Below, piece after piece: positions 7,234 to 15,585 of a stretch of DNA of 64,000 nt. Each line of letters starts with the position of its first letter. Positions within the stretch are counted from its first letter, which is position 1. This DNA is from Desulfosporosinus sp. FKB. Its GTDB lineage: Bacteria; Bacillota; Desulfitobacteriia; Desulfitobacteriales; Desulfitobacteriaceae. The stretch spans positions 124,001 to 188,000 of the forward strand of contig NZ_NADJ01000037.1 of the NCBI RefSeq assembly GCF_002196705.1, in the 5' to 3' direction. The notes below the pieces were generated by a model. It saw only the letters and a program-made list of their open reading frames with translations. It made no database searches and had not been told where the DNA came from. The position numbers were made by a program, and so were the translations under genes.

Positions 7234-9807
7234 TTAAGTTAGAAAATCATCTTCCTCGAATACATTATCAGTGAATGAGGATTCCAATAGATACTTTTTT
7301 TGTTTAGTATGGGAATCATAATTTTCATTTAGACGAATTCCGGCTTCAGCTAAATTACTCCTAACCTGCTTCAACCTTTTTGCTAATCCTTTAGCGCTTC
7401 GTGGCCAACTCCATGCCTTCACGTCGATTCCAACTCCATAGGCGATCTGGTTTAAAACAACTAGCAAATCCCCCGCAGTTCCCGCCCATTGTTGTTTGGA
7501 ATTCATAAGCGACACTATTGCTATAGCCACTGGGTTTCCTGTCAAGGCTTCATCGTTAGCACTTTGCCGATTTGCCTCAAAGGCATTAATAAACTTTTCA
7601 CCCCCACCTTGATACAGTGCTTCACCAATGGCATAACCCCATTTGGCAAAATCAGCCATTCTTGGGAGCTTGTTCAGTTTGACGCTTTGATAGATTTTCA
7701 TAGCATCTGCTAGAACCTGGAACATTGCGCCTATAATCTTTGGTCTGACTTCCTCAAATGACCGCCAAAATTCTGATTCGCTAATACGTTGGTCTTCAGA
7801 TATCCGCCGTAACTCAAAAAGGATTGCTCGATCCAGTAAATCCGGCCTTGTCGCTGGTTCATTAATCCCATTTAAGGATATACAGCGGCGGAAACTCAGA
7901 ATGATTTCATCCGAATCTGTATATAATTCTCTTTTTGAAATACCGCCCCCCGTAGCTGCAACACAGAGAATATCAGATACTGTACCGGATAGACCATCTA
8001 AGTTATCAAAACTCGGCATCCAGTTTTTCGAGAGCAATAAAGCGAGTTCGCTCGTATCTTTCGGCATTAGCTGAAGTTCCTGAATCGCCGGATCAATCAA
8101 TTTGCGCCGGATTTTCATAACCGTGGACTTAGACGCGCCCTTTTCATCATGCCAAATAGCTACTGCATGAGGAATACCGGGAATCAAACAACTAATCAAC
8201 TCTACAATAAAAAGCAATTTTTGCCCTTCATCAGATAAATTTACTAGGTCCAATACCTTAAGAATTTCCGTTCCTTTAACTCGCTCCGGTATTACCTGCG
8301 CTGCCGTATTCGCTGCTTTACTAAACAGAGGTAGAGGCTTGTCCACAATCTTCCACGAGCCAGGTTCGATCTTGATGGCTTGCCAATCGTCGTTCGCTAA
8401 GTCATACCAGAAAGCGCCGTCCCGTTCAGCTACGCGTAGTGACAATTCAATTTTAAGTCCTTCAAACCTTGCCTTTGCTTCAAGAACACCTAATGCCTGC
8501 CTCAGAGCATCTGGAGAAATTGCTTTCCCGGTAGCTTGATAGAATTGTCCTGAAAGCCATAATTTAACTGCTTTTGCTTTTGTCGGCCAGGTTTCGGTAT
8601 GGCCTTTCACCGGAAATCGAATATAAGTGGCAGACGCTGAATCATGGAAAACTTCAATATCGATGGCATTGATTAATTCTAAAAGAATATCCGCCTGACT
8701 TTGTTTGACGGATTTAGCTTCCTTACCTTGCCTCGACTTATCAGATGTCGTTAATCGTATCGACTGACTAGCCAATACAACAGGGCTTTTCACATTTTTA
8801 GTACACTTTTCACAATAACCCGGAAATTCAACCCTTATACGTTGACAGGTTGCCGGCCCAGCATCATTCATAGCGTGGAGGATTTTACGGTCTGTCTCTT
8901 GCCGATTGTAGTTAGGATAAGGCTGGCTGATATTGTGGGCGAGATCCACACCTTTATTCAAGCGAGCTAAAACTGAAATGGCAGCATACCACTCTGGTTC
9001 CGCTAAGGTTTCAGCATCATCCCGACAATGGCGAAGAAACGCACAATCGTTAAAAATGCTGTGCTCTACCCTATCCCTACCACCGGTAGAATCCCTAGAA
9101 TCTTTGGTGGTTATATCCACAACGAGTTTCATGTCTACAAGTTGCTGAATGTTATACTTTCTTTCTGGTTCAAAGACTAAAATTCGCACGGGTATGGGCG
9201 TATCGCCTTTGCAGTTCATGGTCCCTGGCAAACGAAGGACTCTCGTTAGATCTGAAGTGTTGTCAAGCTTCCACCCGCGTTCAGCATAGTCCTTGATAAA
9301 TCGTTGTTGCCACAAACGAGACATGTCTTGCGCCTTTTGCCGATCATCCTTACTCTCAAAGATCCAAGGCTTGTCGAAAAGCCAGTAGCAATGCATCCCA
9401 CCACCCGAAAAGATAATAATCGATGGCTGATAAGGTAACGACTCCAACCATTCCCAAGCTTCATCAAAGGTCGGTAAGTTCTTCTGTTTATGGTAACCAC
9501 CCTTACAATCAATATCACAATACAAACAGGTCATGGAATAAACACTGGTTAACGTTCCACGTTCATTCCCAGAGAGTACTTTGACTTGAGGACAGACGGG
9601 AAAATAAATATCTTGGAATTGTCCAAGCCTAACTGCCGCTTCCGCTATATTCCGGTGCTCTGCTAGTGGCCGCCAGAGGGTTTTCTTTTTCTTCAGTAAC
9701 CAAATATAAGTGTATCCTTCCATCTCACCATAAATAGCCTGAAGGAACCTTAGGATTTCTGAAACTGCGTCTCCACTTGGTATCATTGATTCTGTCTCGA
9801 TCAACAA
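7234..9807 (-). CDS. Archaeo-eukaryotic-type primase fused to a replicative helicase
   Basis: 857 aa; TTG start with GAGGTG just upstream. N-terminal PrimPol-like domain: metal-binding CDIDCKGG (98-100 DID), SGGGMHCYWLF (134-144) and R-LPGTMN (~190). Residues ~300-540 form a linker. The ATPase domain has a Walker A variant WHDEKGASKST (~555), a Walker B-like PSFDNLDG (~600) and a sensor SLNGI. It would synthesise primers and unwind DNA to replicate the element. Similar fused proteins occur in phage satellites, plasmids and SCC-like elements (cch-type). Full length, with the presumed origin directly downstream. Confidence 0.9.
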   Translation of the reverse strand: MLIETESMIPSGDAVSEILRFLQAIYGEMEGYTYIWLLKKKKTLWRPLAEHRNIAEAAVRLGQFQDIYFPVCPQVKVLSGNERGTLTSVYSMTCLYCDIDCKGGYHKQKNLPTFDEAWEWLESLPYQPSIIIFSGGGMHCYWLFDKPWIFESKDDRQKAQDMSRLWQQRFIKDYAERGWKLDNTSDLTRVLRLPGTMNCKGDTPIPVRILVFEPERKYNIQQLVDMKLVVDITTKDSRDSTGGRDRVEHSIFNDCAFLRHCRDDAETLAEPEWYAAISVLARLNKGVDLAHNISQPYPNYNRQETDRKILHAMNDAGPATCQRIRVEFPGYCEKCTKNVKSPVVLASQSIRLTTSDKSRQGKEAKSVKQSQADILLELINAIDIEVFHDSASATYIRFPVKGHTETWPTKAKAVKLWLSGQFYQATGKAISPDALRQALGVLEAKARFEGLKIELSLRVAERDGAFWYDLANDDWQAIKIEPGSWKIVDKPLPLFSKAANTAAQVIPERVKGTEILKVLDLVNLSDEGQKLLFIVELISCLIPGIPHAVAIWHDEKGASKSTVMKIRRKLIDPAIQELQLMPKDTSELALLLSKNWMPSFDNLDGLSGTVSDILCVAATGGGISKRELYTDSDEIILSFRRCISLNGINEPATRPDLLDRAILFELRRISEDQRISESEFWRSFEEVRPKIIGAMFQVLADAMKIYQSVKLNKLPRMADFAKWGYAIGEALYQGGGEKFINAFEANRQSANDEALTGNPVAIAIVSLMNSKQQWAGTAGDLLVVLNQIAYGVGIDVKAWSWPRSAKGLAKRLKQVRSNLAEAGIRLNENYDSHTKQKKYLLESSFTDNVFEEDDFLT

Positions 9808-9867
9808 AACACCTCATTTTCTACCTTGTTTTATTTTGCAGAGACTGTCTTCCAAATTCTAAAGCCC

Positions 9868-9902
9868 ATAAAAAATGGGCCACTCTTCATCTGAGCAGCC
9901 CG
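9868..9902 (-). terminator. Hairpin between the antirepressor-like gene and the primase
   Basis: GGGCTGCTC (minus strand, 9901-9893) pairs with GAGTGGCCC (9885-9877) with two G-U pairs, followed by ATTTTTTA. It starts about 11 bases after the upstream gene's stop and may attenuate transcription into the primase gene. Confidence 0.55.
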
Positions 9903-9912
9903 ATATTCTACA

Positions 9913-10254
9913 TTACATTCTTGAATTAAAAACTTCGTCCAAGACATCCAAACGATACGTGCGAAGATTACCTAAGTCTGGGTCAGCGAATTTTTCAATG
10001 GGTATCTCTAATTTCTCGCTGAGCCATACAACCCTTTGTTCTATACCATAAACTTCACTAACATCAACCTTAAAGCCACGAAGACTACAGTAGCCAGCAA
10101 TCGTAAAATAGGTAACAGGCTCCGTTTCTACCTTGGCGGCTAATCTTTTAATTTCTTCATCTTGCTGATACATTGTTTGTCGAATTTCTTTTGAAGATTG
10201 TAAGGAGGCAATGAGTATATCTTCGAGGCATGTTTGCTTATTTAGTGTTTTCAT
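9913..10254 (-). CDS. Small antirepressor-like protein
   Basis: 113 aa with AGGAGAACTC upstream of the ATG. A coiled-coil-prone N-terminus (~1-45) leads into FTIAGYCSLRGFKVDVSEVYGIEQR...LRTYRLDVLDEVF, a pattern I associate with phage antirepressor-type C-terminal modules that bind DNA or repressors. It sits between a small basic gene and the primase in the early-gene position, which fits a regulator of element induction. Family assignment is tentative. Confidence 0.55.
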   Translation of the reverse strand: MKTLNKQTCLEDILIASLQSSKEIRQTMYQQDEEIKRLAAKVETEPVTYFTIAGYCSLRGFKVDVSEVYGIEQRVVWLSEKLEIPIEKFADPDLGNLRTYRLDVLDEVFNSRM

Positions 10255-10356
10255 ATATTTGAGTTCTCCTTTGTAGACTGAATTTATTGTGGTATAATTT
10301 AAATTAAGAGATAACTTATTGCCCTCGGCCTGCTAGCCCGGGTAATTTTTTTTTGC

Positions 10357-10575
10357 CTAAAAATGAACACTCTTCAATTCCCGACGCAACTGCTCGATCC
10401 CCTTTTGAAGTCCTTCCTTTAATCGTTCTGTGTCTTTACTTGTTCGTGGCGAATATGGCCAGAATGTTGTTGGGCTATATAACTCCTCAATGTCCTGCTC
10501 GTATCTTGCTAGAGCCTTTTTCTTGCGATTAATGGAACCCTTTTGCTTTTTACGGGCACGTATTTCCAGATTCAA
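10357..10575 (-). CDS. Small basic protein, first gene of the replication operon
   Basis: 72 aa if translation starts at the TTG nine bases after AAGGAGG; a GTG 30 bases earlier has no good site. Very rich in Lys/Arg (EIRARKKQKGSINRKKKALA), then a Pro/Tyr-rich middle (YSPTTFWPYSPR) and a helical end. No family recognised. The basic character suggests nucleic-acid binding; its leading position next to the divergent control region fits an early regulator. Confidence 0.5.
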   Translation of the reverse strand: MNLEIRARKKQKGSINRKKKALARYEQDIEELYSPTTFWPYSPRTSKDTERLKEGLQKGIEQLRRELKSVHF

Positions 10576-10687
10576 GGTTAATAACCTCCTTTGTTTTTTA
10601 GCCACGTTCTCTTTTCTGTTAAATACTAATGGCGGGGGGATTTAATTGTCAAAGAACATAATGACTTAGCGAAAACCTCAACGTCAT

Positions 10688-10809
10688 AGTTAATCGTTGT
10701 TTCGATTAACTATTATCTATAATAGTGTTTTCTTGACTGCTCGTCAACGATATGCGATAATAATTATACGACTTATGTATTATCTATTTTTTGAGCATTA
10801 ACTATTATC
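10688..10809. promoter_or_regulatory. Divergent control region with operator-like repeats
   Basis: An inverted repeat AGTTAATCG-N6-CGATTAACT (10688-10711) and two copies of ATTAACTATTATC (10705-10717 and 10797-10809) lie between the leftward replication operon and the rightward DUF6076 gene. A promoter for the rightward gene, TTGACT (10733-10738), 17 bases, GATAAT (10756-10761), lies between the two repeat copies. This is the layout of a repressor-controlled early switch; which protein binds is unknown. Confidence 0.5.
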
Positions 10810-10826
10810 AAATTGGAGTGATTTGA

Positions 10827-11756
10827 GTGGATGCTGTATTAGCATTTTATGGCCCGAATGAGTTTTTCATCTACGATGGTGGAACTATAGTTAATCCTAT
10901 AGGAACCAATTTTATCGATTTCATCGAACTAGATTCCATGAATGAGTTAGCAAACTATACTTCTATGAGCAATCCCTACTTTAAATTATTTGAGAACTAT
11001 AGCGAGTTCGAACGTAATACGAATTATATAATTGAAACCATTGATTACTTTAAAGATGCAGCAAGAATTGTTTTGTCTACAGAAATTGATGAACTTAAAG
11101 ATTTAGACACTGATGCGAGATGTTATTTATTCGAACAATGTTTTCATAAAGATTTTTTTCAGACTAAGATCAACCATTATTTTGCATGGGTTTTTTCGGA
11201 AGATCATCCGCAACCAGATCCTACAGAAGCAAACAAATTGGGTACAGTAGTCCTTGATTTTAATAATAAAGAACAATGTCATGAAATCTTTAAGACTTTG
11301 GCAGATAGTGTTAAAGAATCCGTAATACAAGTAAATGAACAATTTCATGTACAAAATCTTAAAGAAGCTCTATTTGTGTCTTTTATGCACATGGTTAAAA
11401 ACCAAGTAGTTCTGAAAAAATGCAAATGCTGCGGAAAGTATTTCATTCCCACTGGAAGGGCAGACAAAGAATATTGTGATAGAATTGCGCCTAATTCCAG
11501 TAAGACTTGCTATGAAGTAGGATCTATAAAAAAATATCATGAAAAGACTAAGAGCAACCCAGTATTACAATTATTTCAAAAAGAATACAAAAAAATTAAC
11601 GCTAGAATTAGAGCAAAAAGGATTACACAGGAGCAATTCTTTAATTGGTCAACTAGTGCCCGTTCTTTAAGAGATGAAGCGGTAAGTAAAGATTTAAGCG
11701 TTGAAGAATTCAAACAGAAACTAGATGAACTTACAACCGAAATTTTGAGTAAATAG
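10827..11756 (+). CDS. DUF6076-like protein with a cysteine cluster
   Basis: 309 aa; GTG start with TTGGAG eight bases upstream. The N-terminal two thirds are acidic and helical without motifs. Residues ~198-230 hold KCKCCGKYFIPTGRADKEYCDR...SKTCYE, a zinc-binding knuckle as in DUF6076 and 'CGNR-like' proteins. The C-terminus is helical and basic. It is transcribed away from the replication operon, like master repressors of phage satellites, but no helix-turn-helix is visible. Ends in a strong terminator. Function unknown. Confidence 0.75.
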   Translation: MDAVLAFYGPNEFFIYDGGTIVNPIGTNFIDFIELDSMNELANYTSMSNPYFKLFENYSEFERNTNYIIETIDYFKDAARIVLSTEIDELKDLDTDARCYLFEQCFHKDFFQTKINHYFAWVFSEDHPQPDPTEANKLGTVVLDFNNKEQCHEIFKTLADSVKESVIQVNEQFHVQNLKEALFVSFMHMVKNQVVLKKCKCCGKYFIPTGRADKEYCDRIAPNSSKTCYEVGSIKKYHEKTKSNPVLQLFQKEYKKINARIRAKRITQEQFFNWSTSARSLRDEAVSKDLSVEEFKQKLDELTTEILSK

Positions 11757-11769
11757 AGTATCGATCACG

Positions 11770-11803
11770 AAAGGCTCAGCAGTTTGTACTGCTGAGCCTT
11801 TTA
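11770..11803 (+). terminator. Strong terminator after the DUF6076-like gene
   Basis: AAGGCTCAGCAG and its complement CTGCTGAGCCTT enclose a short loop (TTTGTA region) and end in TTTT. It marks the probable right border of the element's recognisable genes. Confidence 0.85.
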
Positions 11804-12067
11804 CATATTTTGGGGCGTATACGTTTGATTTTTCGATTTCTGTGATGATTTCAAAAACCCTAGCACCCAGTATTCATGGAGGTTTTAGATTTCCTATACC
11901 CCTTTTGAAAGTGCGAAAATTTGCATCTGGCTGAACATCCGGTAATGTTTTCAAAAGCCACAGCTATTTAACCCCCCTAGCCCCCTTCACCTCAGCCACC
12001 TGCCTAATTGAACATTTCATTTTGAAGGCTCAACCCTATCCCTAATATCCAACTACCAACTGTGCCA
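11804..12067. other. Gene-free stretch right of the mobile element
   Basis: No reading frame with a ribosome site is seen. The sequence contains C-rich tracts (CCCCCCTAGCCCCC near 11970) but no repeat that I could match to the left side, so a recombinase attachment site cannot be named. Confidence 0.4.
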
Positions 12068-12070
12068 TAA

Positions 12071-12474
12071 GCTGCCCTTTTTATTCCCTATGAATTGAAA
12101 CCTGAAGAACAGAGGCTTTATGAAGATTGGGAGGCCGACGAATATAACCTAAACGTCTTGACCTTTACAAAACCAAACCCCTCCCCACCTGTAAAACCTG
12201 CGGAAACACCAATTTTTCACCTGCTGCAAGGTTTTGCAATATTTGTGGTACAGAGGTCAATAAGTTTACCACTAGAGGGATATTGCGCATTGTTTATTCG
12301 AAATTAACCAATGACAAAAACATCTGCCAATCCGGCCACTGGAATGACCGGAATGCCCGCTATTGTGATTTCTGCGGAGAGCCGACTTCCTTTATCGAAA
12401 GTTTACCTGCTTGTCAGTTGCAACGAGATAAATACATTAAGTCTTTGGTACAATTAGATTTCCAGAAAAAATAA
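12071..12474 (+). pseudogene. Double zinc-ribbon protein, frameshifted
   Basis: One frame reads ...LFIPYELKPEEQRLYEDWEADEYNL to about 12150. A frame two bases on then reads KRLDLYKTKPLPTCKTCGNT...RFCNICG...CQSGHWNDRNARYCDFCGEP to the stop at 12474. The two CxxC pairs per ribbon are intact, so the break looks recent. There is no clear start codon or ribosome site, so the 5' end is probably also missing. Original function unknown. Confidence 0.5.
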
Positions 12475-12486
12475 TTAATATATTAT

Positions 12487-12729
12487 CTACAGTCCGTTAG
12501 CTTTGCCATTTATTTTTATTTTAGGAACCAGAGAGAATTTATGATTAAGTTCTAACTTCATAGCTAGCATATGCTCCGTACCATTTTCTGTACGATTGAA
12601 ACCGAATCTTCGCCAGAAGTTTGCGGCTCTAATATTTTGCGCACGTAAATAAATTACATGGAAATCTGTTTGAGACAACTCTTTCCAAGGTACTTGGTTA
12701 CTTATAATGAAACCGGGAATGTAAATCGT
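12487..12729 (-). pseudogene. C-terminal fragment of a GNAT acetyltransferase
   Basis: The reading frame contains FHVIYLRAQNIRAANFWRRFGF, the characteristic beta5-alpha4 end of GNAT enzymes (N..A..FW...GF), and is open only from a stop at 12730. The acetyl-CoA binding loop (R/Q-x-x-G-x-G/A) is absent. No ribosome site is seen. It is a remnant. Confidence 0.55.
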
Positions 12730-12750
12730 TTAAAGACAGTCTTGCTGAGC

Positions 12751-14049
12751 CTATGAATAACTATTGGGCACTTCATGCAAATAGTAGTATTTACCATCTT
12801 TTATAATAATCTGAACATCTTTGTCATATACCTCTTCAGGTTTATTAATCATTAATTGACTTTGTGTTGTTTGAGCATATATTTTTTTCCCCAGTCCATC
12901 CTCAAGCCCCCTATAATTTAAATTATCATCAATAAAACCGGGTATTGACGCAAAGAAACCTTCAATGCCTTTTTTGCTTCTTCGGTTCTTATTAACATCA
13001 ATGCCATGCGACTCCACTTGTTTTTTATGCCATTCTTCTAATGCCGCCCTTATCTGATTTGATTGTTCCATATATGCGTTAAATATTGAATAACTCATCT
13101 CATTTGAGTTTTCTCCTTTACCAAGTAGATATGTCAACTTACTGATTTCTTCTAATACTGTCATCAATATTTGTTGATATTCGAGCAAAAGCCTGAAGTC
13201 ATCTACTTTTTCTTGATACTCCCTGTAATCTGGTTTTTGATTTTTCTTTATTATTTCGTCGATAGCTAAATTAATCTGCTGAAGTAATTGAGTTCCTTCT
13301 CTCTCTAAATCATCTAAAGTATGCAGTTTTCGGTTTCGCAAATCATCGCTTTCCAAAATTTCCGAACTAAAATTAGATATTTTCCCCACTAAAGCAATCA
13401 ATGATAGAATCCGACTTTTAAATTCTCTCTCTTGAAAATCACTAATCTTATTTACACTCTTGCTTAAAGCTTCAATCTTGGAATTAATTTCTGACATATA
13501 GTATTGACCAACAACCAAAGAGCCAACATTCATTACATTTGCAACACCATTAGCTACCGTGGTAGCTTTAGAAATTTTCGTAGGGTCTACTTTAACTAAA
13601 TTTGCTTGTCCCTTAATTCCTTTTGCTCCTCGATAAAAACCTCGCACAGCGCCTTCCATTTGTTTAGATTCTGCAAGGGTAGCACCACTGGGGATAACCG
13701 CCTTGTATAATTCAACATTTTTAAGTGCTTTGTTTGTGATTGTTTTTGCTACGGTTTCTGCTGCGGTCGGTATTGTCTCTGAAATTCGAGCAATTACTGT
13801 ATGGTCAGTAATTTCAAACAGACTCTTTTCCTCAATTTTAGTCGTCGCAGATAGTCGTTCTATAGGTATAGTTATTCCGTCTCTTTGCACACGTTCTACC
13901 TCAAGTCCTTCAGAAGTAGTTGAAGCAGATTTTTCAGCACTTAGAACATCATTGCCATTGAAAATAGCTTTTCTTCTTGAATGAATTACTAAGACAACAA
14001 TTAAAGCAACGATTATTATTGTTAATATTACTACCAGCAAAATATCCAT
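12751..14049 (-). CDS. Membrane-anchored coiled-coil protein of unknown function
   Basis: 432 aa from an ATG with GGGAGG eight bases upstream. Residues 1-22 are one strong membrane helix (MDILLVVILTIIIVALIVVL) followed by HSRRK, so the bulk is cytoplasmic. The middle has an amphipathic/glycine-rich block (GFYRGAKGIKG...VANVMNVGSLVVGQYY, ~140-200), then ~150 residues of predicted coiled coil. The frame stays open upstream through a DUF3883 relic, so readthrough would fuse the two; the ribosome site argues that the membrane protein starts on its own. No homologue recognised. Its place beside a defence island suggests, but does not show, a defence role. Confidence 0.65.
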   Translation of the reverse strand: MDILLVVILTIIIVALIVVLVIHSRRKAIFNGNDVLSAEKSASTTSEGLEVERVQRDGITIPIERLSATTKIEEKSLFEITDHTVIARISETIPTAAETVAKTITNKALKNVELYKAVIPSGATLAESKQMEGAVRGFYRGAKGIKGQANLVKVDPTKISKATTVANGVANVMNVGSLVVGQYYMSEINSKIEALSKSVNKISDFQEREFKSRILSLIALVGKISNFSSEILESDDLRNRKLHTLDDLEREGTQLLQQINLAIDEIIKKNQKPDYREYQEKVDDFRLLLEYQQILMTVLEEISKLTYLLGKGENSNEMSYSIFNAYMEQSNQIRAALEEWHKKQVESHGIDVNKNRRSKKGIEGFFASIPGFIDDNLNYRGLEDGLGKKIYAQTTQSQLMINKPEEVYDKDVQIIIKDGKYYYLHEVPNSYS

Positions 14050-14051
14050 GA

Positions 14052-14513
14052 TTTCATCCTCCCAACCGGGTGTCGAATTGACAACGTATCGTGTAGTTAT
14101 CTCCAACAAGCTAAATTTCGAATTGCAAAAACGGTCTTCGCCATCGGCATAATAAAACAAATCTGCGAGTCGATAGATTTTTCGTTCGTCATCACTCATT
14201 ACTGCAGTCACCAAAACAACCTCATATTGTTGCGGGTGTTCTTCGGCAAAGTTCAGTTCATTTTCTGTAATTACAAATGAAATTCCCGTCCCGGCAGTGG
14301 ACTTTATTTCAACATAAACAGTTTCGCCCTTTTCGTTGGTATACTTTAGGTCATAACCCAAACCGCCAATACCATCTGGGTTGACCCCCACTTTTTTTCG
14401 TTTTCCGAAACCCATAATACATTCTGGAAGTCTGATTTCATTTGTTCGTATACGAGTTTTTCGGCAAATGCACCCCAATCTGAGATATTACGTTCTCGCT
14501 TCATTCCCGCCAT
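14052..14513 (-). pseudogene. DUF3883-domain protein fragment with a frameshift
   Basis: From ATG 14513 (MAGMKRERN) the frame reads ISDWGAFAEKLVYEQMKSDF...VLWVSENEKK, then breaks in a run of seven A/T bases (14392-14398). The neighbouring frame continues VGVNPDGIGGLGYDLKY...VYVEIKST...FVITENELNFAEE. Together these are one DUF3883 domain (nuclease-like fold; VEIKST resembles the ExK of PD-(D/E)XK enzymes). DUF3883 usually ends larger restriction or defence proteins, so this is the 3' end of a lost gene. It has lost its stop and runs in frame into the membrane protein. Confidence 0.6.
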
Positions 14514-14572
14514 ACGGCTTCCAGTGCTATTCTGGCGTCAATCAAAATTTTAGAGCATTGGTATTATAAAGA

Positions 14573-14598
14573 AGCGGCACAACAGTAATCGTGCCGCT
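14573..14598 (-). terminator. Terminator of the TfoX/YjbQ unit
   Basis: AGCGGCAC (14573-14580) and GTGCCGCT (14591-14598) form an eight-base perfect stem with a ten-base loop, about 20 bases after the TfoX-N gene stop, followed on the minus strand by TCTTTATAAT. Confidence 0.6.
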
Positions 14599-14617
14599 CC
14601 AAAAGTTAACCTATTGA

Positions 14618-14992
14618 TCAGTCGGCTCCGCAATCTCCCTCCCCCTTTTGCGCTTTTTTTGGCTTTGTGCTATTATTTCCAGATGCGAATAAGGCTCTCA
14701 TAGCCCATTCCGCTAACTGTTCTCTGTTTTCCAAAATATCAACGGGAACCTCATAATATGACATTACCATGGGCTTGTCATCAAATGGTTTGAATGGTTT
14801 CATTCCTGCGATTATATAATCTGACTTATTTGAGTCATCAACTTTAAAATAAAGAATGTCATAGGCAAGTAAACCGAAAATCAAACCGTCATAGTAAATA
14901 CCCGCTCCGCCAAACATCTTTTTGACAGTAACACACCCTAATTTTCCAAGCTGGTCGACTACATATTCTTTGTAACCTCCGCTAACTGACAT
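14618..14992 (-). CDS. TfoX N-terminal domain protein
   Basis: 124 aa starting MSVSGGYKEYVVDQL, with GGAGG six bases before the ATG. It matches the stand-alone TfoX_N family: KKMFGGAGIYYDGLIFGLL (~24-42), YFKVDDSNKSDY, then a YYEVP...WAMRAL end. The family name comes from a competence regulator, but short stand-alone versions have no established role and lack the C-terminal domain. The tail is Lys-rich. It follows the YjbQ gene by ~35 bases and is probably co-transcribed. Confidence 0.85.
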   Translation of the reverse strand: MSVSGGYKEYVVDQLGKLGCVTVKKMFGGAGIYYDGLIFGLLAYDILYFKVDDSNKSDYIIAGMKPFKPFDDKPMVMSYYEVPVDILENREQLAEWAMRALFASGNNSTKPKKAQKGEGDCGAD

Positions 14993-15027
14993 GATGCTCC
15001 TCCAGTATTGGGGTTTATCCGGATGTC

Positions 15028-15426
15028 TTAGTGTAGGAGCGTAACATAACAACTCCGATCCCTCGGCCCGTCAAATTCACAAAAATATATGCCTTGCCAG
15101 CGGCCCAGGAGTAATTTTCCGTTATTAACAATTACGGTCTGTGATGGCCCTACGGTACTGGCTTTCAAGTGAGCAGCGGAGTTACCTTCGATGTGACGAT
15201 CTTTTGGAGCATCCCATGGATAGATCTCATCAAGTCTCCGAAGAAAATCTCTTTGTACATCCGGATCAGCATTTTCGTTGATAGTTATTCCTGCAGTTGT
15301 GTGGGGACAATAGACTATTACAAGACCATCCTGGATATTTTGGGTAGTCACAAAGTTTTGTACGTGGGCTGTTATATCGATCATTTCATCATGCTTTTTG
15401 GTTTTAATTTGTATCTCATGGATCAT
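15028..15426 (-). CDS. yjbQ: YjbQ family protein
   Basis: 132 aa with AGTGAGGG before the ATG. Full-length match to the YjbQ/UPF0047 family: VYCPHTTAGITINENADPDV (~39-58) with the conserved HTT...N, the H-x-E-G-N-S-A-AH block (HIEGNSAAHLKA, ~97-108) and GRWQGIYFCEFDGPR (~108-125). Members have weak thiamine-phosphate synthase activity in vitro; the physiological reaction is unsettled. Intact and of normal length. Confidence 0.93.
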   Translation of the reverse strand: MIHEIQIKTKKHDEMIDITAHVQNFVTTQNIQDGLVIVYCPHTTAGITINENADPDVQRDFLRRLDEIYPWDAPKDRHIEGNSAAHLKASTVGPSQTVIVNNGKLLLGRWQGIYFCEFDGPRDRSCYVTLLH

Positions 15427-15585
15427 TTATGTTCCCTCACTACTTACAGATTCAATTCACCCAATACATCGCTAAGCTTACCAAGTTCTTCTTTGGTAAG
15501 CGTTACAGCATTACCCATCTTAGAATGATCTGGGGACCATATTTTCTATTACGTTATTAATCTTTAGCCGCATCATGATTATTGT

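Noticed and set aside
12751-14478. A single 575-aa DUF3883-membrane fusion protein
   Set aside because: The DUF3883 part is frameshifted upstream and the membrane part has its own strong ribosome site; two entries are better supported.
15444-15518. A 24-codon frame on the minus strand (MGNAVTLTKEELGKLSDVLGELNL)
   Set aside because: It has protein-like composition but no ribosome site, and is probably a C-terminal relic or chance.
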